This document shows positions 18,781 to 29,275 of a stretch of 64,000 nucleotides of DNA, in pieces. The notes under the pieces are model-generated. The model ran no database searches. It was given only the letters and a program-made list of their open reading frames with translations, and had not been told where the DNA came from. The position numbers and the translations under genes were made by a program. Source of the stretch: Prorocentrum cordatum (lineage: Eukaryota; Sar; Dinophyceae; Prorocentrales; Prorocentraceae); contig CAUYUJ010015287.1 of the NCBI GenBank assembly GCA_963575745.1, positions 122,001 to 186,000 on the forward strand. Direction: 5' to 3'. Every line of letters starts with the position of its first letter. Within the stretch, counting starts at the first letter, position 1.

Positions 18781-18935
18781 CGTCGTCACGCTGCGGGCCC
18801 ACAGCGCGAGCAGCGAGAGCCCCGACTCCACGGACAGCAGCACCGCGAGCTCGGAGGGCCCCTGGACTCGGTGGTCCGCGGTCTCTGCGGCGCTGGGGGT
18901 GGAGATCCGAAGTTCTCGTCGGTTTTCGGCGGTTT

Positions 18936-18995
18936 TCCAGCGGGGGGAGGAGGAGGAGGAGGAGGAGGAGGAGGAGGAGGAGGAGGAGGAGGAGG
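18936..18995. repeat. (GGA)n microsatellite
   Basis: About 18 GGA units. Confidence 0.95.
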
Positions 18996-19296
18996 AATAC
19001 GATGTTGGAATTAACCCTCCCTCCAAACTGCCTCTTCATAGGCCCCCACAACGGTTCATTTCCATTGAGGAACTACCTCGTTGCAAGAACCGTCTGAAGA
19101 TTTTGAAGCATGCCAAAACATGGTTCTCGGGAGTTCAACGCCACGTATCAACCAGACTGCTTGCTGCGTCTTCACGATCCGGAATCGTACCAGAACGCCA
19201 TTTGCGGGACTTCAACACCGCGGAGCAACATAATTGTTGCACCCGCATAATCCGGAATCCTTCCAAACATAATTCTGGTACGTTGATCATGGGAAC

Positions 19297-19605
19297 CCGT
19301 GAAATCCTTGCAAATGTTTAAAACGAATGTGCGCGGTGCTAAGGCGAGAGCCACATTTTGAAAAGGAGCCGCCCTCAATCCGCGAAGCTCTTGCAAATGT
19401 TTAGAATGAATGTGCGCGGCGTTAATGCGAAATCTACATGTTGAAAGCCACCCGCCCTCAATCCGTGGAGCACTGGCAAATGTTTAGACCACCCGCCTTC
19501 AAACCGTGAAATCCTTGTAAACTGTTTGAGCGAATGTGCGCGGCGCTAAGGCGAGAGCCACGTTTTAACAACCACCCGCCCTCAATCCGTGAAGCGGATG
19601 TCACT
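19297..19605. repeat. 83-bp tandem repeat, about four units
   Basis: Units start near 19297, 19380, 19463 (shortened by about 42 bp), 19504 and 19588. Shared blocks are CTTGCAAATGTTTA, GAATGTGCGCGG, CTAAGGCGAGAGCCAC and CCGCCCTCAAT. Confidence 0.85.
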
Positions 19606-19762
19606 TTCGTTTGCTTTGTAGTCATGAACGGTGAGGAAGTCGCCGACGAAACGCCCGGCCCATCCTAAAAACTGGCCTTGGGGTGCGACAGGGAAGAGTT
19701 ATTTATTAGGAGAAGGAATGGAGGAGGCGGAGGAGGCGGAGGACGTTCTCGAGTCGTTTGTT

Positions 19763-20239
19763 CCCTTCTGTGAAGGCCAGATAAAAGGGTTTAGTAGCCA
19801 GGTTCGACATCTTCTGGCAAATACAGCTACCGTGCTTGAAGCCTGACACCGTGTCAAGAGGAAACTCACAGAGCGCTTTGCGGGTGGTGTTTTCCCTACG
19901 TCGGAAATAAAGGTGTCGTTCGTGTCAACGTCGGCCTGCCCCGCGTCACGCTGGAGACGGAACGGACCACGGGTGCCTGCAGCCCTTAAGGCAGGCGCGT
20001 CCCCGGGCAAGAGACACCCCACCATAATGGGTGCACTCGGCCCGTGGGGGTGAGCACATAATTCAAAGATGCTTGCGCCCTTGTTACAGGGTTTCGACAA
20101 GTTGTATTCGCTGTCACATTCTCCATATTCCATTCAATTGCTTGTACTTTGTTGCATTGTTTCGATAATATTGTATTCATTGTTGCAAAAGCGGTTGTCT
20201 CTCATCAAGCGATTTGGTCAATCATCAGGCAAACTTCTG
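19763..20239. repeat. 477-bp direct duplication, copy 1
   Basis: From CCCTTCTGTGAAGGCCAG to ATCATCAGGCAAACTTCT, nearly identical to 20510-20986 and of the same length. A minus-strand frame (19699-20133) spans it, but differences between the copies are mostly amino-acid changing, so coding function is doubtful. Confidence 0.9.
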
Positions 20240-20509
20240 GTTATCAGCCGAACTCGTCTTCGGCGGTGCAGCATTTTTCCCATCAGCCAGAGTAGTTGCA
20301 GTGGTCGCTTTACCAAAGAGGGGGCTTCGCACGTGCGCTTTGATTGTGGTGCCCGAGAACCGGGATAGGAAGTCGGCTCCGCCGTCCTGTGCTCCAGTCA
20401 GTGTTCTGGTCACGGGGGCGGGGGGTCGGATATTCAAGGAAAAAGGGGGCACTTGCGGCCAAGCCGCCAGGTGCCGACGATGTCGCGAAAGAGGGGGCAG
20501 TCGCTTCCT

Positions 20510-20986
20510 CCCTTCTGTGAAGGCCAGATAGTCAAGGTTTAGTAGCCTGGCTCGACATCTTCTGGCAAATACAGCTACCGTGCTTGAAGCCAGACACAGT
20601 GTCAAGAGGAAGCTCACAGAGCGCTTTACACCTGGTGTTTTCCCTACGTCGGAAATAAAGGTGTCGTTCGTGTCAACGTCGGCCTGCCCCGCGTCACGCT
20701 GGAGACGGAACGGACCACGGGTGCCTGCAGCCCTTAAGGCAGGCGCGTCCCCGGGCCAGATACACCCCACCATAATGGGTGCACTCGGCCCGTGAGGGTG
20801 GGCACATAATTCAAAGATGCTTGTGCCATTCTTACAGTGTTTCGACAAGTTGTATTCGCTGTCACATTCTCCATATTCCATTCACTTGCTTGTACTTTGT
20901 TACATCGTTTCGATAATATTTTATTCCGTGTTGCAAAGGCGGTTGTCTCTCATCGAGCGATTTGGTCAATCATCAGGCAAACTTCT
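20510..20986. repeat. 477-bp direct duplication, copy 2
   Basis: Second copy, 747 bp downstream of the first. The intervening 270 bp is not part of the repeat. Confidence 0.9.
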
Positions 20987-21771
20987 TCTCGTCGGCTCTC
21001 GGCGGTTTTCCAGCTTCGGGATGTGCTCCAGCGGCTGCACCTCGCCCAGAGCGTGATGGGAGCGCCCGCAGATCAGCGCGGACGTCGGCCAGAGGCCCGA
21101 AGTACGACCCGACAACTGGTCGACGAGGCCCAGTGCACAGAACCACGCGTTTTGGTCGGCAGGGAGCCAAGGAGCTCGGCGAAAGAGTTCGGTGTGTGTG
21201 TGTGTTGTGTGTTGTGTCGTGTGTCGTGTGTTCCGCGGGATCCTTGGCCGCTGCGCGATGGTTTTCCAGTGCTTCATGCTCTCAGCACCGCCACCAATCT
21301 GCAACGCCGTGGCTGGACTCTTCCGTCACGGCGCGTTCGATTAGTTCCGCTCGCACTTGGCAACTCAATTTGCCGACCGCGCCTGAGGTTCCTCTGCCCC
21401 GACGACTTCAAAATGTGCGCGTACGGTCATGGGAGTACGTCCTGGTCCCCGAGCACCAGCGCTCCAGGTTTCCTTCAGCCTCCCTGTCCCGCGAAGCAGA
21501 GCGACACGCAGTCAGCCTGGAAGGCACAGCGCGTTGCAGGGGCCGCTGTCGCGACAAGCGAAGCAAACGCTCTTCACCATCGGACGCGCCAGCATCCCAC
21601 AGCGTGGCCATGGTCCCCCGCCGGACGGGGCCCGACCCAACCGCCGCCCCGTCAGCCAGGACCCCCCTCTGGGGCCCCTGGTTGCGTCTCCAGCGAAGCC
21701 CGAACCTGCTGGGACGCCTAGTGGGTTTGGTCGTGTTTGCGCAACGAGTCAGCCTGGGAAGCCGGGGCGCC
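20987..21771. other. no recognised gene
   Basis: GC-rich single-copy sequence. The first 30 bp (CGGCGGTTTTCCAG) repeat a piece near 18925, and a short (TG)n sits at 21192-21232. Confidence 0.45.
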
Positions 21772-22024
21772 CACGCACACACACACACACACACACATTC
21801 TCACACACACATACACACGCACACACACACAGACACACACACACACACACCCACACCACCCACCCACACACACACACATACACACGCACGGACGCACGCA
21901 CCCGCACGCGCACGCGCACGCGCACGCGCACGCGCACGCGCACGCGCACACGAACGCGCACACGAACGCGCACGCGAACGCGCACGCGCACGCGCACGCG
22001 CACGCGCACGCGCACGCGCACGCG

Positions 22025-22104
<80 letters not shown>

Positions 22105-22172
22105 CTCTCTTGCACACGCACACACACGCACGCGCACGCGCACGCGCACACCACACACGCACACACATAAAC
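21772..22172. repeat. (CA)n/(CGCACG)n alternating purine-pyrimidine tract
   Basis: About 400 bp of almost unbroken alternation: CA repeats, then about 130 bp of CGCACG, then about 80 bp of pure CA, then CA/CG mixture. His/Thr-, Cys/Val- and Arg/Thr-repeat frames across it are artefacts. Confidence 0.95.
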
Positions 22173-22660
22173 ACACATACGCCACTTGTTTTAAGCTAGC
22201 GGGCGCGAGCGAGCCGAAGCAGGTGCAGGCGAAGGAAGAGAATTGAGGCACTGCGGAACGCGGAACAGCAGAGGGAAGGAGAAAAGAGAGGTGCTCAGAG
22301 CATGCAGACCCATACGGGCTCAACCGCTTCCGTCGCTGGACGAAGGCCTGGGGGCGCCCGTCATGCAGAAACCAGGGAATTGTCGCCTCGCAGAGCAGAG
22401 CGCGCTTCCTGTCCAAGCCACGTATGCGCTGTAGTCAAAACCTGGAGCCTCAGGGTCCTGGGGCAAGCCAGGGCGATACGGATCGGAAAGTGAAACAGAG
22501 GCGGAAGCTGCGCTTCCAGACCCAGACGCGGGTGTAGCGGAGCGCCCATTCCGAAGCAGTCAGCTTGCGAGCGCTTCCTCTTCAGCCTCGGCGGTACCGC
22601 CCCGGTCACCCGAACCTTCGTCTCGCCTGGGTCCTGCTGCTGATCCCCACATTTCGGGGG
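22173..22660. other. no recognised gene
   Basis: GC-rich single-copy sequence. I see nothing assignable. Confidence 0.45.
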
Positions 22661-22664
22661 CGGA

Positions 22665-22870
22665 CAAGAAGGGGGTGATGACTAGGGGGGGTTGGATATC
22701 ATGGCGTGGGCCATGATATTTCCCCAGATTCCGTGGCGCCTCTTCTTATTTCTTTATGCCCCTGGCCCCCCCGCTGGGCCGCGCACATACCGCCGGTCAT
22801 GATTTGCACTCCCCCTCTTGGACACCCCCCTCTTGGCCGCTCCCGCACATGCAGTTCCAGGTGACAAAAG
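22665..22870. repeat. GGGGGTGATGAC repeat, copy 1
   Basis: Contains ATATCATGGCGTGGGCCATG (a palindromic step), GGGCCGCGCACAT, GGTCATGATTTGC and CCCCTCTTGGACACCC. Copies are at 24770-24960 (full) and 23312-23360 (first part only). Full copies are followed by the TAAGTCGGGC MITE about 20-110 bp downstream. Confidence 0.8.
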
Positions 22871-22981
22871 CCGATGCCTGCCGCGTCCTCCACCCTGAGC
22901 ACCCTGACGTCGGTGCCCTCGTCTCTCTGGGGGGTCTGGGTCTGTCTGCCGATCCCCGGTGTCGGCTCCCGGTGCCATGCG

Positions 22982-23136
22982 TAAGTCGGGCGTGTCCCTC
23001 TCAAGGGGGAGTATGAAAAAAAGTAACAATCAATGGTGTTGGGGCGTTTTTGGCACGTTTGAAAAATACTTTCTTGGAGTTTTTTGAATGTTTTCCTTCG
23101 TCCACAATTCGCCTGTATGGGGACAGGCCCGACCTA
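22982..23136. mobile_element. TAAGTCGGGC MITE, copy B (155 bp)
   Basis: Ends are TAAGTCGGGCGTGTCCC and the complement of GGGGACAGGCCCGACCTA. Flanks GTGCCATGCG (22972-22981) and ATGGCATGCC (23137-23146) agree at 7 of 10 positions. The 5' junction reads GTAAGT. Confidence 0.88.
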
Positions 23137-23430
23137 ATGGCATGCCGAAGCCTCCCGTTTCTCGGGGCAGGGCCGCCCGGACGTTGTAGCGACCTCGCCT
23201 CGCCCTGGGGGCCCGCTGCCGCCCCCCTGGAGTCGCCACCGGGTGATGATGCCGACGCCCCCCCGTGTCCTGAACGAGGGTCGCGTGCGGACTCGGGGGC
23301 GGCAGAGAGGGGGGTGATGGCCAGGGGGGGGGGTGGATATCATGGCGTGGGCCATGATCAGAGTGAGGGGGCTGAGCCGAATGGTCATTCACTGTCCCTG
23401 GGTGTGTGGCTGAAGTGGAATTCCGCGATG
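23137..23430. other. no recognised gene; partial GGGGGTGATG repeat
   Basis: GC-rich sequence holding the partial repeat at 23312-23360. Confidence 0.4.
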
Positions 23431-23523
23431 CGGATTCTTGTTGTTGTTGTTGCTGCTGTTGTTGTTGGTGGTGATTGTTGTTTGTTGTTTGTTGTTTGTT
23501 GTTGATTGTTGTTTGTTGTTGTC
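23431..23523. repeat. (TTG)n microsatellite
   Basis: Imperfect TTG/TTGT repeats leading into the next array. Confidence 0.9.
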
Positions 23524-23847
23524 GTCGTCCCACCCGCGACCCGCCCCGCGTCCCACCCGCGACCCACCCCGCGACCCATCCGCGACCCACCCCGCGACCC
23601 ATCCGCCGACCGACCCGCGACCCACCCCGCGACCCACCCGCGACCCACTCGCGACCCACCTGCGACCCACCCCGCGACCCGCCCGCGACCCACCCCGCGA
23701 CCCACCAACCCGGCGACCCACCCGCGAGACCCCCCCGCGACCCCCCGCGACCCACCCCGCGACCCACCCGCGACCCACCCCGCGACCCACCCGCGACCCA
23801 CCGCGACGCACCGGCGACCCACCCGCGACCCACCCGGCGACCCACCC
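23524..23847. repeat. GCGACCCACCC minisatellite
   Basis: About 30 copies of a 10-11-bp unit (GCGACCCACC, GCGACCCACCCC). Confidence 0.95.
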
Positions 23848-24375
23848 AAAATTTTCGGCGCCTGCAGCGGGCTTCTTTCGCATTCGTTCCAGGTGGAGAA
23901 TCTGCGACCCACCCGCGACCCAAACCGCGTTCAGTGTACAATTCAAAATTTTCGGCGCATGCGGCGGGCTGTTTTTGAATTCCCTCCAGGTGGAGGTGGA
24001 GAGCCCGCGACCCACCCGCGACCCAAACTACGTTCACTGAACAAGCCAAAAATTCGGCGCCTGCGGCGGGTGTCTTTTACATGCGTTCCAGGTGGAGAAC
24101 CTGCGACCCAAACCGCGTTCAGTGTGCAAATCAAAATTTTCGGCGCCTGCGGCGGGCTGTTTTGAATTCCTTCCAGGTGGAGGTGGAGAGCCCGTGACCC
24201 ACCCGCGACCCAAACTACGTTCACTGAACAAGCCAAAAATTCGGCGCCTGCGGCGGGCTGTTTTCGCATTCGTTCCGGGTGGCTCACCAGCGATCCCCCC
24301 CGCGCTGAAATTGTCAGAGCACGCAAATCGGCGCCTGCGGCGGGCTTGCTCGCATTGGTTTGGGAAAGCGCCCTC
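23848..24375. repeat. tandem array of alternating A and B units (85-103 bp)
   Basis: Units start at 23848, 23945, 24048, 24133, 24235 and 24325, each with TTCGGCGCCTGCGGCGGG. Units 1, 3 and 5 carry GCRTTCGTTCC-type middles; units 2 and 4 carry GAATTCCYTCCAGGTGGAGG. This is a dimeric higher-order structure. Every full unit ends in GCGACCCA steps, so the preceding minisatellite probably grew from this unit. Confidence 0.85.
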
Positions 24376-24769
24376 GTGCCAGTCCCAAACCACGCCCGCG
24401 TCGCCCGCGCCCGCCCCCTCACTCTTATCCGCAATTGCGGGGTGCTACGTATTTCCTCAAATGCATGGACTGTGACGGTCGACGTCTCGTGAGGGTCGCA
24501 TGCAGACTCGGGGGCGGCAACGAGTCATGTCGCCAACATCGCACAGCGGAGTTCGTTCGGAAAACGGTAGGATGGGCCCAGAGAGTCCTGGAGAATTTCG
24601 TACCGGATCTCGAGGTTGACTGCGTGCGGATTTGTTTTGGCCAGTAGTGAAGACTAAATCAAATCCACGCGAAATTCACTTCGTTTTTCACTCGCCGTTT
24701 CGGGGTTAAGCGTTGACATAAGTCCACACAAAAATCCGCTGCAGCACGTCTGCAAGGTCGGTGCAGTGA
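24376..24769. other. no recognised gene
   Basis: Single-copy sequence with no assignable feature. Confidence 0.45.
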
Positions 24770-24960
24770 AAGATGGGGGTGATGACCAGGGAGGGTGGAC
24801 ATCATGGCGTGGGCCATGATATTTCCTCAGATTTCATGCCGCATCTTTTTATTTCATTGCGTCCCTGATCCCCCATCCCCTGGGCCGCGCACGTGCCGCT
24901 GGTCATGATTTGCTCCCCCCCTCTTGGATACCCCCCTCTTGGCCGCCCCCGACAGACCCA
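24770..24960. repeat. GGGGGTGATGAC repeat, copy 2
   Basis: Second full copy, with the same ATCATGGCGTGGGCCATGAT centre. A 3' MITE fragment follows at once. Confidence 0.8.
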
Positions 24961-24974
24961 CTGGGCTACCGGTG

Positions 24975-25054
24975 TCAAGGCAATGTTACGAGCATGTTTG
25001 TCACTATGTTTTATTTTTCGTCCAAATCCGCCTCTGGGAGGACACGCCCGACCT
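24975..25054. mobile_element. TAAGTCGGGC MITE, 3' fragment E
   Basis: Only the 3' half is present: TTTTCGTCCAAATCCGCC then GGACACGCCCGACCTG. No 5' terminal repeat is found upstream. Confidence 0.7.
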
Positions 25055-25597
25055 GGTGCCAGGGCGGGAGCCCGGCGAAACCCCGGGAGCGGGAGGCGCG
25101 AGCGTGGCACCACCTCCGGGGCGGCGAGGAGCCGAAGCGTGACCTGCGCGCGGCGGGGCGTCGGGCGGGGGCACGGGCCGAGGGCTGACGGCAGAGGGCC
25201 CAGACCCCCTCGAGTGAGGAAGCGATCACGCTTCCTCCTCTTCCTCCTCCTCCTCCTCCTTCTCCTCCTCCTCCTGCTCCTCCTCCTCCTCCTCCTCCCT
25301 CCTCCTCCCTCCTCGGATCAACGTCATGAAAAAATCATGACGTCGGGGGTCTGGGGTCGGGTCGGGCACCGCCGCGGCCGCCAGAGGCATCGCGGGCGCC
25401 CCGCACGGGCGACGAGTGACCCGTGGGAGGCCGGGGCGCCGAGGGCCCGGACGTCGAGGCGAGAGCAGGCGCGGCGACGGGGGAGGCGCACCCCTTCCGC
25501 CCGCACCCCGCCCACCCGCCCGACGACACAATCGACCGTGCCGCCGACGTCGTGCGGCTCCACCCCCAGCCCGCCCGAGTCGACCCTGCCCTCGTCG
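25055..25597. other. no recognised gene; (CTC)n at 25228-25318
   Basis: Very GC-rich, with a CTC/CTT microsatellite. Arg/Pro/Ala-rich frames on both strands are compositional. Confidence 0.5.
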
Positions 25598-25607
25598 CTC
25601 ACAGGGT

Positions 25608-25769
25608 TAAGTCGGGCGTGTCCCCCTACAGGGGGATTTTCGATTCAAAAAAGGTCAATCAATACTTCAAAAAATAGTCCCCATACCATTTGTGGATTAT
25701 GTTTTGATTATATTTTGGGGTATTTTTCATTTTTCGTCGAAAATCCTCCTGTGGGACAAGCCCGACTTA
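25608..25769. mobile_element. TAAGTCGGGC MITE, best copy H (162 bp)
   Basis: Perfect 10-bp target duplication CTCACAGGGT at 25598-25607 and 25770-25779. Terminal repeats TAAGTCGGGCGTGTCCC and the complement of GGGACAAGCCCGACTTA differ at one of 17 positions. The perfect duplication implies that this is the youngest insertion in the window and defines the element ends. Internally it is AT-rich, with no coding capacity. Confidence 0.96.
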
Positions 25770-25779
25770 CTCACAGGGT

Positions 25780-26294
25780 CGCGGGGCAAAAGGGGCTGGA
25801 GAGCACCGGGCGCTTCTCCGTCCGCGCTGTCTGGCTCGGGGGCCTCCGCGCTGGGGGGGCCCGTCTCCTGGGTGAGCAGGGCGGCGGAACGCCGGAGCAT
25901 CGGTGGATGGAGGCTGGAGCACGTCAACAACGCCAGGGCGGCGAAAATCCGGCACAGCTGCTGGATGCGACACGTGGTGCATGGCAGCATTGATTATTTG
26001 GGCGGCAAGAAGCCGCGGCATCAATAGGTTGAGGCGCGTGCATACCGTCAGCGCCAGGGCGGCTACAAGTCAAATCATCGGATGGTCGAATTGTTCGCGT
26101 GTCACAAGAGCCAGGGAGGCACAAGCCGAATCGGCCTTTCCGAGGGCGCGCCCAAGCAAGGATTTCGAGGCGGGTCCCGCCGCGGCGGCAGGGGAAGCGC
26201 CATCCTCACCCAGGAGCCCGTCCTCCAGCCCGCTTTGGCGGCGAAGGCCGAGACCCTTCGCCGGCTCCAGGTCTCTGGGCCGTGCTCTGGGCTG
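25780..26294. other. no recognised gene
   Basis: Single-copy GC-rich sequence. Nothing assignable. Confidence 0.4.
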
Positions 26295-26490
26295 GCGTCG
26301 GTGTTCCCAACTGTGCTTGTGAGGATGCTGGCGTCGGTGATCCAGGATGTGTTGACGAGGATGTTGGCGTCGGTGCTATCGGCTGTGCTGGCGAGGATGC
26401 TGGCGCCGGCACTCCTGGCTGCGCTGGCGCAGAGGCTGTTCGTGTCCCCGGCTGTGCCGGGAAGGATGCTGACGTCGGTCCGTGGTCCCC
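26295..26490 (+). repeat. 36-bp minisatellite, about five units
   Basis: Units built on GGCTGTGCTGGCGAGGATGC/TGGCGTCGGTG. One plus frame (26099-26497) reads it as a 12-residue repeat of the type G-x-PGCAGEDAGV. The unit length keeps that frame open, but there is no other sign of a gene. Confidence 0.75.
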
Positions 26491-26749
26491 GAAGTGAGGG
26501 TGGGGAGTCTGAAGTCGGTGATTCGCACTGCGCTGGCAAGGATGCTGGCTTGGAAGCACCCAGCTTGGCTGGCCAGGGAACGTTTTGCCTGAGACATGCT
26601 TGCGACTCTTAAATCCGATGCGCATTGACCTGAGGTGGTCTGGCCAATAGTCATCATCTGAAACTTCCTGGTTGCCCCAGGCTCACAGATGCCGTGGTCA
26701 GTGGTGATCTGGCCAGCTTCGACTGAGACATCGTCCGAACTCAAAGTCG

Positions 26750-27365
26750 TCGTCCTGCCCACGCTGGAGGACGCCGCCACGAGGCCCGGCGGGGTCGCCC
26801 GCCAGGCACCGCAGGCCACCGCGGCCGACAGCGCGGCCGCAGCAACCGCCCAGGCCGCCGCGGCCATGGGCCTTGGAGGAGGCGGCCGCAGCGGCAGCGG
26901 GGCCCGCGGCGGAGCCAGCAGCAGCGGCAGAGGCTGCCGCGGCGGCCGCGCGGCCTGCGGCGCGGGCGCTGGCTTCCAAGCGCCGCGGCGCCAGGCGCCG
27001 CGGCAAGGGGCTCGCGGGCGGCATGCGCAGGGGTCGCCGCAGCAGCGGCGAGGGCCGAGGCGCGGGCGCCGGCGGCATGAGGCTTTACGGCGGCGCCAGA
27101 CGCAGCAGCGCAGGGCGCGCCGGCGGCGCAAGCGGCGCCAATGGCGTGCACTACGCTCGCGGCGCCCGCAGCGCCCCTTGGTGCCCGCGGCACCGGCGGC
27201 ACCAGCAGCATCAGCGGCGCCCGCCGGCCCCGCAGCCCCAGCGGCGCAAGGCGCGCCCGCGGCGCGCCCGCGGCAGACGCGGCGCACGCGGCGCACGCGG
27301 CGCACGCGACGCCAGCGGCGGCGGCAGCTCGGCGCTGCCGCCGCCGCCGTGCCGCGGGGAACACC
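26750..27365. repeat. GCN-rich low-complexity block
   Basis: About 600 bp of GGC/GCG/GCC triplets giving Ala-, Arg- and Gly-rich frames in several registers on both strands. No single frame is favoured. Confidence 0.8.
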
Positions 27366-27475
27366 ATCACGAGGACGGCCCAAGCCAGGCGCGCAACTGG
27401 ACGGGGGATGTTCGAGCCGAGACGGCTTGAGCCAAAAGGCATGAGCCAGAGGAGGCTTGAGCCACAAGGGCTTCG

Positions 27476-27570
27476 GACACACACACACACACACACACCA
27501 CACACACATACATATAGCTACACATACACGTACACAGATACAGATACACATACACATACACATATACACA
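27476..27570. repeat. (CA)n and (ACATAC)n microsatellite
   Basis: Short CA run followed by ACATAC/ACAGAT steps. It borders the inverted-repeat structure to its right. Confidence 0.9.
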
Positions 27571-27713
27571 TACGAGAGAGCGTGATCCACAGCCGCTTTG
27601 CTGTGGAAAATGATTCCCCTCTTCCTCCGGAACCCAAGGTCCCCCCCCCGCTTCCGAAAATCCCCCCCCCTGCTCTAACCCATCCCCCCCCCCCCTCCCC
27701 CGGCAACGCCCTT

Positions 27714-29025
27714 CTGCCCCATTCCCACTCCCCCCGCCTCCCCCTCCGGAAAACCGAGAGGGGTCGCCACCGGTTCGACCCCCCCCCCAGAAAATCGAGC
27801 GGGCCACTACTGGCTTGAACCCCCCATACTCGCCGCCGGCAAACGACTCCCGCGTCCCCACCACCGTCCTCACCACCGCCATCACCATTGTTCCCACCAC
27901 CACCGTCCACACTACTGTCCCCGCTGTCCCCAGCACTGTCCCACTGTTCCCACCAATGTCCCACTGTCCCCACCAGAGCCCCCACCACTGTCGCACTGTC
28001 GCCAATGTCCCCACCACTGTCCCCACCACGGTCCCACCCCCCCATTGTCCACATTGTCCGTCCCACTGTCCCACTGTCCCCACGACTGTCCCACTGTGCT
28101 GTCACTGTCCCCACAGCTCCCACCATTGTCCCACTGTCCCCACCACTGTCCCCACTGCACCACTGTCCTGTTGTCTTACGACCGCCCTCGCCACTGTCCC
28201 CACCACCACCGTCCCCACCACCGTCCCCACCACTGTCCCATTGTCCCCACCACTGTCCCTCTGTCTCCTCGCCGTCCGTCCCCACCACTGTCACCACCAC
28301 TGTACCAGCCCCCACTGTCCCCACCAGTGCCCCCACCACTTGTCGCATTGTCCCAACTGTCCCCACCACTGTCCGCACCACGGTCCCACTCCCCCACTGT
28401 CCCCGCTGTCCCCACCACTGTCCCCACTGTCCGTCCCACTGTTCCCACTGATCCCACCGCTGTCCCACAGTGCTGTCCCACTGTTCCCACCACCGTCCCC
28501 ACCACTGTCCCCTTGTCCCCACTGTCCCCACCGCTGTCCCTACTGTACCATTGTCCCACTGTCCCACCACCGTCCTCACCTCCTCACCACCACCGTCCCC
28601 ACCACTGTCCCACTGTCCCCGTCCCCACCACTGTCCCACTGTCCCCTCACCACTGTCCCCACCACCACCTTCCCCATCCCTCTGTCCCCACCACTGTCCC
28701 CAGTGTTCCCAGCACTGTCCCCACCAGTGCCCCCACCACTGTCGCACTATCCCCACTGTCCCCACCACGGTTCCACTCGCCCCGTTGTCCCCGCTGTCCC
28801 CACCTTTGTCCCACTGTCCCCACCACTGTCCCCACCACCACTTTCCTCACCGTCTCCGCTGCCGTCCCACTGTCTGGAGTGGGGAAGAAGGGGGAGTCGT
28901 TTGTCGGCGGGGAGGGGGGGGATCGAACCGGTAGTGACCTCCCCCCTTTTCATGATTGACCTGGGGGGGGGAAATCCCAGCGATCCCCTCGGTTTTCGAG
29001 GGGGGGGGACGGGATGGAAACTCAA
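27714..29025. repeat. minisatellite bounded by long inverted repeats
   Basis: About 1 kb of CCCACCACTGTCC units (27850-28862) lies between arms that are imperfect inverted copies. The left arm (about 27714-27870) has GGAAAACCGAG, CACTACTGGCTTGAACC and GCAAACGACTCCC. The right arm (about 28875-29025) has the complements GGGAGTCGTTTGTC, GAACCGGTAGTG and CTCGGTTTTCG in mirrored order. Pro/Thr/His- and Gly/Val/Asp-rich frames of 400-660 codons crossing it are artefacts. Confidence 0.85.
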
Positions 29026-29059
29026 CCCCGTCTTGGTGTTCTACCAGCAGCGGCAGGAC

Positions 29060-29216
29060 ACACTACACATACACATACACTTACACTTACACTGTCACTG
29101 TCACTTACACTTACACTTACACTTACAATTACACTTACTCTTACTCTTACACTTACACTTACACTTACACTTACACTTACACTTACACTTACACACACAC
29201 ACACAACCACAAACCT

Positions 29217-29251
<35 letters not shown>

Positions 29252-29275
29252 TGCACACACACACACACACACACA
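29060..29275. repeat. (TTACAC)n, (CACG)n and (CA)n microsatellites
   Basis: About 130 bp of TTACAC hexamers, then CA, then GCAC repeats. Confidence 0.95.
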
